From: DATDSR01 sp038062165
GTDB lineage: Bacteria; Patescibacteriota; Minisyncoccia; Phycocordibacterales; DATDSR01
Reading direction: 5' to 3'
Assembly: GCA_038062165.1 (NCBI GenBank)
Contig: JBBTXQ010000027.1
Location: 1 to 39,819 of the forward strand
DNA: 39,819 bases
The notes under the pieces are model-generated. The model saw only the letters and a list, made by a program, of their open reading frames with translations. It was not told the DNA's origin and made no database searches. The translations under genes were made by a program, and so were the position numbers. Of this stretch, positions 13,993 to 21,051 are shown one piece after another; positions within the stretch are counted from its first letter, which is position 1; every line of letters starts with the position of its first letter.

Positions 13993-14442
13993 ATGACGGC
14001 AAGATCTCGTAAGGGAGCGTTGAAGAGCTTTCACTATCACAGAAACCAATTATTCTATTGTAATAATCAGATCCAGGGATACGACAGTATTCCGGAGTGG
14101 ATCATCGCGAAGTGTCTGGCTTGGTGGCATAGCTTCTGTGCTGGCCAGATGGCCATGGATCTCTACAGTCAGCGTGACGAGTTCCCGATCGCAGGCCCCG
14201 AGTGGTGGCCACTCATGCAATTTCTCTCCGACGACTTCTCCGGAGCCTTCTTCAACATCGAAGAGCTCAAGAAGGTGGTGGAGGAGGCCATCGCCCACCC
14301 GGATTGCCCGCCACACGACCAGGCCATGATCCTCGAGATTCTCGAGGCGCATTATTTACAAAAAGAAATGGTGACGGAATCGTTCATGATCAATGATCGC
14401 ATCAAGCTGATCCGGGGGCGTGCACCAGTCATCAGTCTATAG
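13993..14442 (+). CDS. Hypothetical protein (ORFan, SD-led single-gene unit)
   Basis: A 149-residue soluble protein I do not recognise. A strong SD (GGAGGG about 13979-13984) fixes the ATG. It is rich in Trp, Tyr and His in the N-terminal half (FHYHRNQLFYCNN, WIIAKCLAWWHSFC) and helical later (NIEELKKVVEEAI, HDQAMILEILEAHYLQ). From about 14150 it has strongly GC-rich, C-ending codons, unlike MYG1 upstream and murB downstream. It has its own promoter and terminator. Confidence 0.72.
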   Translation: MTARSRKGALKSFHYHRNQLFYCNNQIQGYDSIPEWIIAKCLAWWHSFCAGQMAMDLYSQRDEFPIAGPEWWPLMQFLSDDFSGAFFNIEELKKVVEEAIAHPDCPPHDQAMILEILEAHYLQKEMVTESFMINDRIKLIRGRAPVISL

Positions 14443-14461
14443 AAAATAAGAAGAGAGATTG

Positions 14462-14490
14462 ACAGGATGGGCGAACACCCATCCTGTTTT
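14462..14490 (+). terminator. Intrinsic terminator after the 149-residue ORFan
   Basis: Arms ACAGGATGGG and CCCATCCTGT pair perfectly around CGAACA, followed by TTTTCATTTTG. Confidence 0.88.
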
Positions 14491-14503
14491 CATTTTGTTT
14501 TGA

Positions 14504-14509
14504 TATTAT
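14504..14509 (+). promoter_or_regulatory. Leaderless-type extended -10 (TG-A-TATTAT) for murB
   Basis: TATTAT ends exactly 6 nt before ATG 14516. Confidence 0.55.
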
Positions 14510-14515
14510 GCAGTA

Positions 14516-15544
14516 ATGATTATCAGAGAAAACGTGTTGCTTGCGCCATACACAACATTGCGTATCGGTGGGCCGGCAAGGTATTTCGCAGAGATTGAAA
14601 ACGAGCAGGAGCTTTCCGAAGGCTTAACCTTTGCGAAGGTTAAGCCTTCGGGTTTACCAATTTTCGTGTTAGGTGGTGGGTCAAACATTTTAGTTTCTGA
14701 CAAAGGCTTCGACGGACTAGTGATCAGACCCATGATCATGGGCAGAGAAGTAATATCCCCACCTATACCCTCCCCTTATAATAAGGGGAGGGCTGGGGAG
14801 GAGATAAGAATCAGGGTGGGAGCAGGGGAGGTGCTTGATGATGTGATCGGGTGGACGGTAGAGAACGGTTGGTGGGGTCTCGAAAACTTATCCTTTATCC
14901 CGGGTCTCACGGGCGCGCTGGCTATACAAAATGTAGGCGCTTATGGGACTGAAGCAAGTGAAGTAATCGAGAGCGTGGAAGTGTTTGACAGGGCGAATAA
15001 TGATTTAAGAATTATGAGTAATGAAGAGTGCGGGTTTGAATATAGAAGGAGTCGTTTTAATACTACTGATAAAAATAAATTCATAATATTGCGTGTGCTT
15101 CTTAAGCTTAAAAAAAATGGCAGGTCTAATCTATCATACGAAGATGTCAAAAGTTATTTTGGGAATCGCCTGCCTGCCGGCAAGACAGGGATTCCCAAGT
15201 TGATTGAACTACGTAATGCAATAATTGAAATTAGAAAAAATAAGGGCCAGGATCCAAATGAGATCTGGAGCGCAGGATCGTTCTTTAAGAACTTCGTTGT
15301 ATGTGACAACGAAGGAGTTGAGTACAAAATTTCGGCCGCCGAGATCCTCGATAAGAGATTGGGTCTTAAGGGCTTGCAAGTAGGCGGGGCTAAACTTAGT
15401 GAGAAGCAGGTGATAAATATGGTGAACACGGGCAACGCCACAGCTCGTGATTGCATAGAACTGTTTGAAAGAGTGCGGGCCATAGTTCTGGATAAAACAG
15501 GGTTGAAGCTAGTGAACGAGCCAGAGTTTGTGGGCTTTGAATAG
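14516..15544 (+). CDS. murB: UDP-N-acetylenolpyruvoylglucosamine reductase (MurB)
   Basis: The FAD/NADPH enzyme that reduces UDP-GlcNAc-enolpyruvate to UDP-MurNAc in peptidoglycan synthesis. It is 342 residues. PYTTLRIGGPARYF and LGGGSNILVSD are the FAD-binding blocks; FIPGLTGALAIQNVGAYG and GFEYRRSRF are catalytic-domain blocks; the C-terminal SAAEILDKRLGLKGLQVGGAKLSEKQVINMVNTGNATA matches the substrate-binding domain. Three palindromic stretches lie inside the gene at loops between conserved blocks (14616-14651, 14756-14799, 15161-15196), adding extra residues but keeping frame. Leaderless start, no SD. Confidence 0.95.
   Translation: MIIRENVLLAPYTTLRIGGPARYFAEIENEQELSEGLTFAKVKPSGLPIFVLGGGSNILVSDKGFDGLVIRPMIMGREVISPPIPSPYNKGRAGEEIRIRVGAGEVLDDVIGWTVENGWWGLENLSFIPGLTGALAIQNVGAYGTEASEVIESVEVFDRANNDLRIMSNEECGFEYRRSRFNTTDKNKFIILRVLLKLKKNGRSNLSYEDVKSYFGNRLPAGKTGIPKLIELRNAIIEIRKNKGQDPNEIWSAGSFFKNFVVCDNEGVEYKISAAEILDKRLGLKGLQVGGAKLSEKQVINMVNTGNATARDCIELFERVRAIVLDKTGLKLVNEPEFVGFE
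14616..14651 (+). repeat. 16-bp perfect inverted repeat in frame in murB (first of three)
   Basis: CCGAAGGCTTAACCTT and AAGGTTAAGCCTTCGG around TGCG, read as SEGLTFAKVKPSG just before the GGGSN flavin loop. Confidence 0.85.
14756..14799 (+). repeat. Two-part inverted repeat in frame in murB (second of three)
   Basis: Inner arms CCCTCCCCTTA / TAAGGGGAGGG around TAA, plus outer arms TCCCCA / TGGGGA. It encodes SPPIPSPYNKGRAGEE in a surface loop between GLVIRPM and RIRVGAGEV. Confidence 0.85.
15161..15196 (+). repeat. Inverted repeat in frame in murB (third of three)
   Basis: Arms GGGAATC and GATTCCC with an inner CCTG / CAGG and central TGCCGGCA. It encodes GNRLPAGKTGIPK after the SYEDVKSYF block. 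Confidence 0.78.
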
Positions 15545-15548
15545 TAGG

Positions 15549-15572
15549 GCCGCCCGGTTTATGCCGGGCGGC
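15549..15572. terminator. GC-rich hairpin between convergent murB and the minus-strand pair
   Basis: GCCGCCCGG and CCGGGCGGC pair perfectly around TTTATG. It has no T-tract on either side, so its action as a two-way terminator is inferred from its position. Confidence 0.6.
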
Positions 15573-15595
15573 GGATGAGTGTCCGAGGGGAGATT

Positions 15596-15769
15596 TTATC
15601 GGCCTTCTTTCTGGTGTGTTGTGTGGGTAAAGAGGTACTTGTTGACCAAATAGCTGGCCCCTTCGAATGCGACCGTGAGGCAGATGATTGCGGTAACAAT
15701 GATAACACCCACCCAGTCGATCTTGTATTTCTCGTCGCGCCCAATCACGGCCCTTCGCTCCCACGACAT
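15596..15769 (-). CDS. Small membrane protein (57 aa)
   Basis: The minus-strand frame gives MSWERRAVIGRDEKYKID, then one strong hydrophobic segment WVGVIIVTAIICLTVAF, then a short polar tail ending HQKEGR. It overlaps the end of the upstream 87-residue gene by 25 nt in another frame. An in-frame GTG that overlaps the upstream stop (GTGA) is an alternative start giving a 50-residue protein. A single-pass membrane protein of unknown role, co-transcribed with its upstream neighbour. Confidence 0.55.
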   Translation of the reverse strand: MSWERRAVIGRDEKYKIDWVGVIIVTAIICLTVAFEGASYLVNKYLFTHTTHQKEGR

Positions 15770-16008
15770 TGCGTCTCAGCTTTGTTCGTAGTTACCTTTG
15801 TTGCGTGCTTGATGGCGTCATTGTTCCCTGAGTGAATGAGGATGCCACCAAAGAAAGTGAGAACAGTGGCGCAAACGATTGCTCCGGGCAGAAGCACCCA
15901 AAGATTCTGTTGGTGTTGACCAGCTGTTCGTTTGTGCAATGCTGTCACAGCGGCAATTCCTGCCGATACTCCCGCCAAGAACACAAGTACGGCTCCGAAA
16001 AAAGTCAT
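15745..16008 (-). CDS. Small two-TM membrane protein (87 aa), SD-led
   Basis: It starts MTFFGAVLVFLAGVSAGIAAVTAL, a first TM segment, and has a second, LLPGAIVCATVLTFFGGIL, followed by a polar tail. A perfect SD (AGGAGG on the minus strand, plus positions 16016-16021) lies 7 nt before ATG at 16008. The in-frame extension upstream of the SD is therefore not used. It belongs to the same promoter/SD class as the other ORFans and is divergent from gatB. I do not recognise it. Confidence 0.68.
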   Translation of the reverse strand: MTFFGAVLVFLAGVSAGIAAVTALHKRTAGQHQQNLWVLLPGAIVCATVLTFFGGILIHSGNNDAIKHATKVTTNKAETQCRGSEGP

Positions 16009-16027
16009 TCGCGTTCCTCCTGCGAGT

Positions 16028-16056
16028 AAGTTAGCACGTGGTATAATATGTTGCAA
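16028..16056 (-). promoter_or_regulatory. Minus-strand promoter with extended -10 (TTGCAA-17-TAACTT)
   Basis: On the minus strand TTGCAA (plus 16051-16056) and TAACTT (plus 16028-16033) are 17 nt apart, with TG-C before the -10. It drives the two small membrane proteins and overlaps the gatB -10. Confidence 0.6.
16042..16047 (+). promoter_or_regulatory. Extended -10 (TG-G-TATAAT) for gatB
   Basis: TATAAT ends 17 nt before ATG 16065. It lies inside the spacer of the opposing promoter, so the two divergent starts probably compete. Confidence 0.6.
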
Positions 16057-16064
16057 ACTACAAG

Positions 16065-17531
16065 ATGAGTGAATATTTTCCAACAATAGGCCTGGAAATA
16101 CACGCGGAATTGAAGACGCGGACCAAGATGTTCTGTGATACCAAGAACGATCCTAACGAGACGAGGCCGAATGTGAATATTTGCCCCATTTGCACGGCCC
16201 AGCCCGGGACTCTGCCTGTTATCAATCGCGAGGCGGTGAAACACGTCTTGAAAGTGGGCGTGGCTTGTGGCAGTGAGCTCGCAGATTATTCCGAATTTGA
16301 TCGCAAGAATTATTTCTACCCTGACATTCCCAAAGGCTACCAAATCTCGCAATACAAGTATCCGTTAGTTAGTGGCGGAAGTTTAAATGAAGTGGCGCTT
16401 ACGCGTATACACTTAGAAGAAGATACAGCTAGCTCGCAACACTTCGATGATTATTCACTTGTCGACTTCAACCGCGCAGGCGTACCCTTAATGGAGCTAG
16501 TCACAGAACCCGTGATGCACGATGCTGTCACGGCCGGGCATTTTGCTCGTGAGTTGCAGCTACTTTTACGCTATTTGGGCGCGAGTGAGGCCAACATGGA
16601 AAAGGGCCAGATGCGCTTAGAGGCAAATGTGAGTGTGATGAAGCTGGGCCTAAACCAATCCTCCGGATTGGTCGGCCGAACTCCGCAGGGCGGAGTTTTA
16701 GGCACGAAAGTAGAAGTGAAGAATATTAACTCTTTTAGGGCACTCGAAAAAGCAATTGAGTATGAGATTAAGCGACAGAGTGAAGAACTGGAAAGTGGGG
16801 GAGTGATCGTGCAAGAGACGCGCGGTTGGGATGACGTTAAAAATAAAACTTTCTCACAAAGAAAGAAAGAATCAAGTCATGATTATAGATATTTCCCCGA
16901 ACCTGATCTACCCAAGCTTAAGTTGTCAGAAGTAGAAGAGTTCAGTGTAGAAAACTTATACAAGACCTTACCAGAATTACCTTCGCAGAAGCGCGAGCGT
17001 TACCAGAGAGATTATGGCATTAAGTTAGAAGACATAGAGAGTTATGTCACTAATCTAGATCTTGCTAATTTCTTCGAAAGTGTTGCGGAAATTTTGAAAG
17101 ACAAAGATAAGGTAAAGCTTGCAAGTAATTACATCACAAGTGATCTAGTTGGTCACTTAGTCGCCTTGCCGCTAAGTGAGAATGAAGAGTACAAACTGCC
17201 GAGTCATGAGCATTTTGCAAAGCTAATAGAGATGATTGCTCGGGGTGACTTATCTAGTAGGGGAGGCAAGGATGTGCTGGCGATCATGCACAAAGAGGGC
17301 GGTGATCCAGAGGTGATCGCAAAGGATAAGGGACTGATTCAGAAACATGACGAGGGTGAGCTCACTAAGATAGTTGATAAAGTGATAAATGAGAATGATA
17401 AAGTTTGGCAAGATTTCAAATCCGGCAAAGAAGCCAGCCTGCAATTCCTAATTGGCCAAGGCATGAAGCTCTCAAAAGGAAGCGCAAACCCTAATTTGTT
17501 GAAAAAAATACTACTTGACAAGCTAGTCTAA
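16065..17531 (+). CDS. gatB: Asp-tRNA(Asn)/Glu-tRNA(Gln) amidotransferase subunit B
   Basis: The kinase/tRNA-binding subunit of GatCAB, which amidates misacylated Glu-tRNA(Gln)/Asp-tRNA(Asn). It is 488 residues: the N-terminal catalytic cradle (PTIGLEIHAELKTRTKMFC, CPICTAQPGTLPVIN, FDRKNYFYPDIPKGYQISQ, LEEDTASS, FNRAGVPLMELVTEP), a helical linker, and a C-terminal YqeY-like tail domain (GGKDVLAIM...ASLQFLIGQGMKLSKGSANPNLLKKIL). Cysteines of the zinc site are visible. A palindrome-rich insertion GLNQSSGLVGRTPQGGV lies just before LGTKVEVKNINSFRALE. gatA and gatC are not in the window. Confidence 0.97.
   Translation: MSEYFPTIGLEIHAELKTRTKMFCDTKNDPNETRPNVNICPICTAQPGTLPVINREAVKHVLKVGVACGSELADYSEFDRKNYFYPDIPKGYQISQYKYPLVSGGSLNEVALTRIHLEEDTASSQHFDDYSLVDFNRAGVPLMELVTEPVMHDAVTAGHFARELQLLLRYLGASEANMEKGQMRLEANVSVMKLGLNQSSGLVGRTPQGGVLGTKVEVKNINSFRALEKAIEYEIKRQSEELESGGVIVQETRGWDDVKNKTFSQRKKESSHDYRYFPEPDLPKLKLSEVEEFSVENLYKTLPELPSQKRERYQRDYGIKLEDIESYVTNLDLANFFESVAEILKDKDKVKLASNYITSDLVGHLVALPLSENEEYKLPSHEHFAKLIEMIARGDLSSRGGKDVLAIMHKEGGDPEVIAKDKGLIQKHDEGELTKIVDKVINENDKVWQDFKSGKEASLQFLIGQGMKLSKGSANPNLLKKILLDKLV
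16648..16703 (+). repeat. Three-way-junction palindromic insertion in frame in gatB
   Basis: An outer stem GCCTAAA / TTTAGGC encloses two hairpins: CCAATCC-TCC-GGATTGG and AACTCCGC-AGG-GCGGAGTT. The nested layout looks like an inserted element, not chance coding sequence. Confidence 0.85.
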
Positions 17532-17543
17532 AGGTGATATACT
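17515..17543 (+). promoter_or_regulatory. Consensus promoter TTGACA-17-TATACT with extended -10
   Basis: TTGACA at 17515-17520 (inside the last codons of gatB), 17-nt spacer, TG-A, TATACT at 17538-17543. It is followed by a ~95-nt leader up to ATG 17644 with no recognised riboswitch. Confidence 0.85.
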
Positions 17544-17643
17544 CCGTAACGGTTTCAGGTCAATTAATTTTTCCGAATTTCTTGTCTGATTTGTTTGCCG
17601 CCAGGCCCGGCTAAGGCCACGTTCTAGCCCAGGAGGGCGCCCC

Positions 17644-18795
17644 ATGACCCACTTCAACTCGCTCGCCAACAAGCTTGCCACCGTCGCTCCCGTGCTCCAC
17701 CTCGTGCCCCAGCCCGGACAGGATCTCACCTACGAGGTTCGCCGGTCGGGCTACCGCGAGCACAATATCGCGGACGGCTCCGGGGCTCGCAGGATCGTCT
17801 CGAGCCTCTTCCTCGACCAGAACGTACGGCCCGAGGTCAAGGCCCGGGCCATCGAGCTCTTCGAGACCTCCACGCTCGAGGTGTGCGTTCTGTCGATCGT
17901 GTCGAGCGATGGCAACGTCACGCATCGTGTGCGTGCCAACGGCGCGATCTGGATCGGATTCCTGGCCGTCGGCTTGCGCAAGGCCGAGGCCAAGGCCCGC
18001 AAGATCTGGCTCGAGGGAGACCAGAACAGCTTCAAGTGGCTCTCGACCTCGGGTCGCATCGAGTACCTACCGCAGTGGTATCTCACGGGCGTCGAAGTGC
18101 GCGCTGGGAGTAGCAACGACAAGCAGAGCATTCTCACGCACGTCGAGATCCTGGCCGCGCTTCGACGCTCGGTCGAGGTCTTCGTCCCCAAAGGGGCGAG
18201 CGCCTCGGCAATGATTCCGGACCCGTCGGTCAAGGCGGAATCGGAGAGCACTGCCGACACGGGCATCGTTGCCGAAATCCTGGCAGTCCCCACCGTGATC
18301 GAGACGGGCGAGGAGCTCGAGATGCGCTTCGCCTGGCGCGAGACCAAGAAGGTCGACCCCGCGACGGGCGAGATCAAAACGAGGCGCTACATGCAGGCCT
18401 CGCGCATCGACAACATGCACGGCGTGGTGGTCTACCAGGTCCAGGAGGAGGACAGTCCCTTCCCGGGCTCGGGCGAGACCTGGCAGTTCACGGTTGGACC
18501 GGTCCAGTATTACCGTCCGGCCAAGGGGAAGAAGGTTGGCCTGACCACTTACAGGGCCGATCTCATCCGAATCGTGCCGTACGTTCCGAAGGGCAAGACG
18601 GCCGAGGACTTCGATCCGAACTCGCACGAGATGCTCGTTGGTCTGCCCGGCGGCAATGGCGACGGTCAGCCCAGCAAGGGCAGACTGCCGCGCGAACTGC
18701 GCCGGGCCGCCGCGGAGACCCGCAAGCACGCCCCCAAGCCGCCCAAGTCCGACAAGAAGGACAAGGGCGGCAAGAACAAGGGCAAGAAGAAGTAG
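17644..18795 (+). CDS. Hypothetical GC-rich protein with Lys-rich C-terminal tail (ORFan)
   Basis: A 383-residue protein I do not recognise. An SD (AGGAGGG, about 17631-17637) precedes ATG 17644. There is no signal peptide or TM. Residues ~1-200 look like mixed alpha/beta; ~210-330 contain strands such as VVYQVQEEDSPFPGSGETWQF. The last ~30 residues (KHAPKPPKSDKKDKGGKNKGKKK) are basic and disordered, which suggests nucleic acid or ribosome contact. Codons are strongly GC-rich and C/G-ending, in sharp contrast to gatB and gap on either side; transfer from a GC-rich source or strong expression-linked codon bias are both possible. It has its own consensus promoter and terminator. Long ORFs in other frames here are a by-product of the GC content. 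Confidence 0.75.
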   Translation: MTHFNSLANKLATVAPVLHLVPQPGQDLTYEVRRSGYREHNIADGSGARRIVSSLFLDQNVRPEVKARAIELFETSTLEVCVLSIVSSDGNVTHRVRANGAIWIGFLAVGLRKAEAKARKIWLEGDQNSFKWLSTSGRIEYLPQWYLTGVEVRAGSSNDKQSILTHVEILAALRRSVEVFVPKGASASAMIPDPSVKAESESTADTGIVAEILAVPTVIETGEELEMRFAWRETKKVDPATGEIKTRRYMQASRIDNMHGVVVYQVQEEDSPFPGSGETWQFTVGPVQYYRPAKGKKVGLTTYRADLIRIVPYVPKGKTAEDFDPNSHEMLVGLPGGNGDGQPSKGRLPRELRRAAAETRKHAPKPPKSDKKDKGGKNKGKKK

Positions 18796-18800
18796 CAATA

Positions 18801-18858
18801 AAAGCCGGTGTCTCAATCCCCCAATCTTTACATGGGGGTGCGAGGCACCGGTTTTCTC
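18801..18858 (+). terminator. Intrinsic terminator after the 383-residue ORFan
   Basis: A 14-bp stem (AAAGCCGGTGTCTC / GAGGCACCGGTTTT with two G-U pairs) with an inner CCCCCA / TGGGGG stem, ending in TTTTCTC. Confidence 0.85.
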
Positions 18859-18863
18859 TATGC

Positions 18864-18869
18864 TATAAT
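18864..18869 (+). promoter_or_regulatory. Leaderless-type extended -10 (TG-C-TATAAT) for gap
   Basis: TATAAT ends exactly 6 nt before ATG 18876. Confidence 0.7.
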
Positions 18870-18875
18870 TTCTGC

Positions 18876-19877
18876 ATGAAGAAACTTAAAGTAGCTATTA
18901 ATGGATTCGGACGGATTGGACGGGCTTTTTATAAATTATCTTTTGGACGGGAGGATATGGAGGTTGTGGCGGTCAATGATCTTGGTGACTTCAAAAACTT
19001 GCAGTACTTGCTCAAGTTCGATAGTGCATACGGCATCTGGGCCAAAGATAAATTAGAACAGGTTAAGTTTATTCAGGAAAAAGAACTAGTTAAACTTCCT
19101 TGGCGCGAATATGAAGTAGATGTAGTAATTGAATCAACAGGATTTTATACAAAGTACAAAGATGCCAAGGGTCACTTAGACGCCGGAGCTCGGCGCGTTG
19201 TGATCACTGCGCCTGCACATGGCGAGCACGATCATGGCGAACATGCCATGGGTGCGACGGTGCTTATGGGGATTAATGAGAACAAACTCGAAACTTGCCA
19301 AATTAGTTCTAACGCATCTTGCACAACTAATGCCAGTTCGCCGGTGATCCAAGTTATTCACGAAGCACTGGGCATTGAAAAGGCAATCTTAAGTACCACT
19401 CATGCGTACACTGCATCGCAGAGAATAGTTGATAGCCCGAATGCGAAAGATTTCAGAGAGGGCCGTGCGGCGGCGGTGAATATTATTCCATCAAGTACTG
19501 GTGCCGCCATTGCTGTTACGAAAGCGATTCCGGATTTGGAAAATAAGTTTGATGGCATTGCAATGCGCGTGCCTGTTGTTACCGGCTCGATTGCCGACAT
19601 CACAATGTTAACCAAAAAGAACACTAGCAAAGAAGAAATAAATCAAATTTTGCGTGATGCGGCAAAAACAGATAGATGGCGGGATATCTTGGAAGTTTGT
19701 GACGAGCCTATCGTCTCAAGTGACGTGCGCGGTTCGGCTCACCCGGCGATTGTAGATAGTGAGATGACGCGAGTGGTAGATGGCAACTTGGTGAAAGTGC
19801 TCTCATGGTATGACAACGAAATGGGATACACGAACACATTAATTGCCCATGTGCGTAAAATCGGGCAATTAATGTGA
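18876..19877 (+). CDS. gap: Glyceraldehyde-3-phosphate dehydrogenase
   Basis: A glycolytic NAD(P)-dependent enzyme of 333 residues. INGFGRIGRAFYK is the Rossmann motif. The catalytic cysteine is C149 in SSNASCTTN, at the classic position. ILSTTHAYTASQRIVDSPN and the C-terminal SWYDNEMGYTNTLI are conserved. After VVITAPA there is an unusual His-rich stretch HGEHDHGEHAMGAT where most GAPDHs have a short loop. It is followed by rpiB, rpe and transketolase, forming a sugar-phosphate block. Leaderless start, no SD. Confidence 0.97.
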   Translation: MKKLKVAINGFGRIGRAFYKLSFGREDMEVVAVNDLGDFKNLQYLLKFDSAYGIWAKDKLEQVKFIQEKELVKLPWREYEVDVVIESTGFYTKYKDAKGHLDAGARRVVITAPAHGEHDHGEHAMGATVLMGINENKLETCQISSNASCTTNASSPVIQVIHEALGIEKAILSTTHAYTASQRIVDSPNAKDFREGRAAAVNIIPSSTGAAIAVTKAIPDLENKFDGIAMRVPVVTGSIADITMLTKKNTSKEEINQILRDAAKTDRWRDILEVCDEPIVSSDVRGSAHPAIVDSEMTRVVDGNLVKVLSWYDNEMGYTNTLIAHVRKIGQLM

Positions 19878-19913
19878 AGTACCAAACATAACAAATCGAC
19901 AAACATTTCAAAC

Positions 19914-20354
19914 ATGAAAATCATAATTGGGGCAGATCATGCGGGGTACGGGATGAAAGAGGCTCTCAAACAAGGGCTTACTCTAGCGGGGCATGACGTT
20001 AAAGACGTAGGCGCTTATGCATATGATGAGACTGACGATTATCCTGATTTCGTGAAGTCTCTAGTCGAGAAGGTGCTAGCCAATCCCGATTCGCAGGCAG
20101 TATTCTGCTCGGGTTCCGGTCAAGCTGAAGCAATGTGCGCTAATCGTTATAAGAGCATTAGGGCCGCTGTGTATTATCATCACGATCTTGAAATTGCGCG
20201 ATTATCGCGCGAACACAACAACGCAAATGTGCTGAGTATAGGCGCAAGATTCGTGAGTGCAGAAGAAGCCAAAGAGGCGATTGAATTTTGGCTCACAATA
20301 CCGTTTGATCCCCAGTCCCGCCATGCCAGAAGACTAGCTAAAATTGACCAATGA
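19914..20354 (+). CDS. rpiB: Ribose-5-phosphate isomerase B
   Basis: A 146-residue RpiB/LacAB family enzyme that interconverts ribose-5-P and ribulose-5-P. IIGADHAGYGMKEALK, the DDYPDF block, FCSGSGQAEAMCANRYKSIRAA (substrate anion hole region, with Cys in the catalytic-base area) and SREHNNANVLSIGAR are all family blocks. Its stop overlaps the rpe start (ATGA). Confidence 0.93.
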   Translation: MKIIIGADHAGYGMKEALKQGLTLAGHDVKDVGAYAYDETDDYPDFVKSLVEKVLANPDSQAVFCSGSGQAEAMCANRYKSIRAAVYYHHDLEIARLSREHNNANVLSIGARFVSAEEAKEAIEFWLTIPFDPQSRHARRLAKIDQ

Positions 20355-21046
20355 TTATTGTTCCATCAATTGTAGCCAAGGACGAACTCGATCTTGAGTA
20401 CAAACTCAAACAACTTAGCGGTCGGGCCAATCACCGCTCCGAGCGGGACCCCGCCAACGGCGGTGGGTGGGTGCACATAGATGTTGTAGATGGCGAATTT
20501 GCGACCCCGGCTTCGTGGCCTTATACAGAAGATGATCATGAGGAGGCTATTCGGAGTTTAGCCGGACTACAAACAGAGTTAAACTTGGGCATACACTTAA
20601 TGGTCAAGGATCCGCAAGAATATCTTGATCAGTGGATAGACACGCCCGTTAAGAGGATATTGGTCCAGTACGAGTCTCCAGAGCACTTGCAAAACGCGCT
20701 GGCGGTGCTAGATATGAGTAAAATAGAGTCGGGCATTGTGCTCGCCCTTGATACACCCATAGAAGTGATAGCTGAATTGCCGGAAAAAATAAAGTTTGTG
20801 CAACTAATGAGCATAAACAAAATTGGCCATTACGGCGAAACATTCCAGGAAGAAATTTTCAAGAAAATCAAAGAAGTCAAAAGTTTAAACAAAAATATAA
20901 TAGTCTCTGTTGACGGTGGCATCAAAGAAGAGCACTTGAAAGACTTAAAAAAAGCCGGAGCCGACCAAGTAGTCATGGGCAGTGCAATATTTGAGGCTAC
21001 TGATCCCGCCGCCGAACTCTCCCGGCTTCAAAACCTAATAACCTAA
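20351..21046 (+). CDS. rpe: Ribulose-phosphate 3-epimerase
   Basis: A 231-residue TIM-barrel enzyme interconverting ribulose-5-P and xylulose-5-P. IIVPSIVAKDELDLEYKLKQL, WVHIDVVDGEFA (catalytic Asp in IDVVDG), LGIHLMVKDPQEYL, NIIVSVDGGIKEEHLKDLKKAGADQVVMGSAIF are the hallmark blocks. Between strand 1 and the IDVVDG strand is an insertion SGRANHRSERDPANGG made of GC-rich palindromic DNA. It starts within the rpiB stop (ATGA overlap). Confidence 0.93.
   Translation: MIIVPSIVAKDELDLEYKLKQLSGRANHRSERDPANGGGWVHIDVVDGEFATPASWPYTEDDHEEAIRSLAGLQTELNLGIHLMVKDPQEYLDQWIDTPVKRILVQYESPEHLQNALAVLDMSKIESGIVLALDTPIEVIAELPEKIKFVQLMSINKIGHYGETFQEEIFKKIKEVKSLNKNIIVSVDGGIKEEHLKDLKKAGADQVVMGSAIFEATDPAAELSRLQNLIT
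20432..20465 (+). repeat. GC-rich palindromic insertion in frame in rpe
   Basis: CCGCT-CCG-AGCGG (20434-20446) followed by CCGCC-AAC-GGCGG (20451-20463), with outer CACCG / CGGTG. GC content is clearly above the surrounding gene. Confidence 0.7.
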
Positions 21047-21051
21047 AATTC

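Noticed and set aside
17544..17643. Riboswitch in the ~95-nt leader of the 383-residue gene
   Set aside because: No conserved riboswitch core or clear anti-terminator pairing could be recognised.
17675..18816. Long overlapping ORFs in other frames (179 aa plus strand; 208 and 249 aa minus strand)
   Set aside because: They lie wholly inside the GC-rich 383-residue gene, which has promoter, SD and terminator in its own frame. GC-rich DNA produces few stops in all frames.
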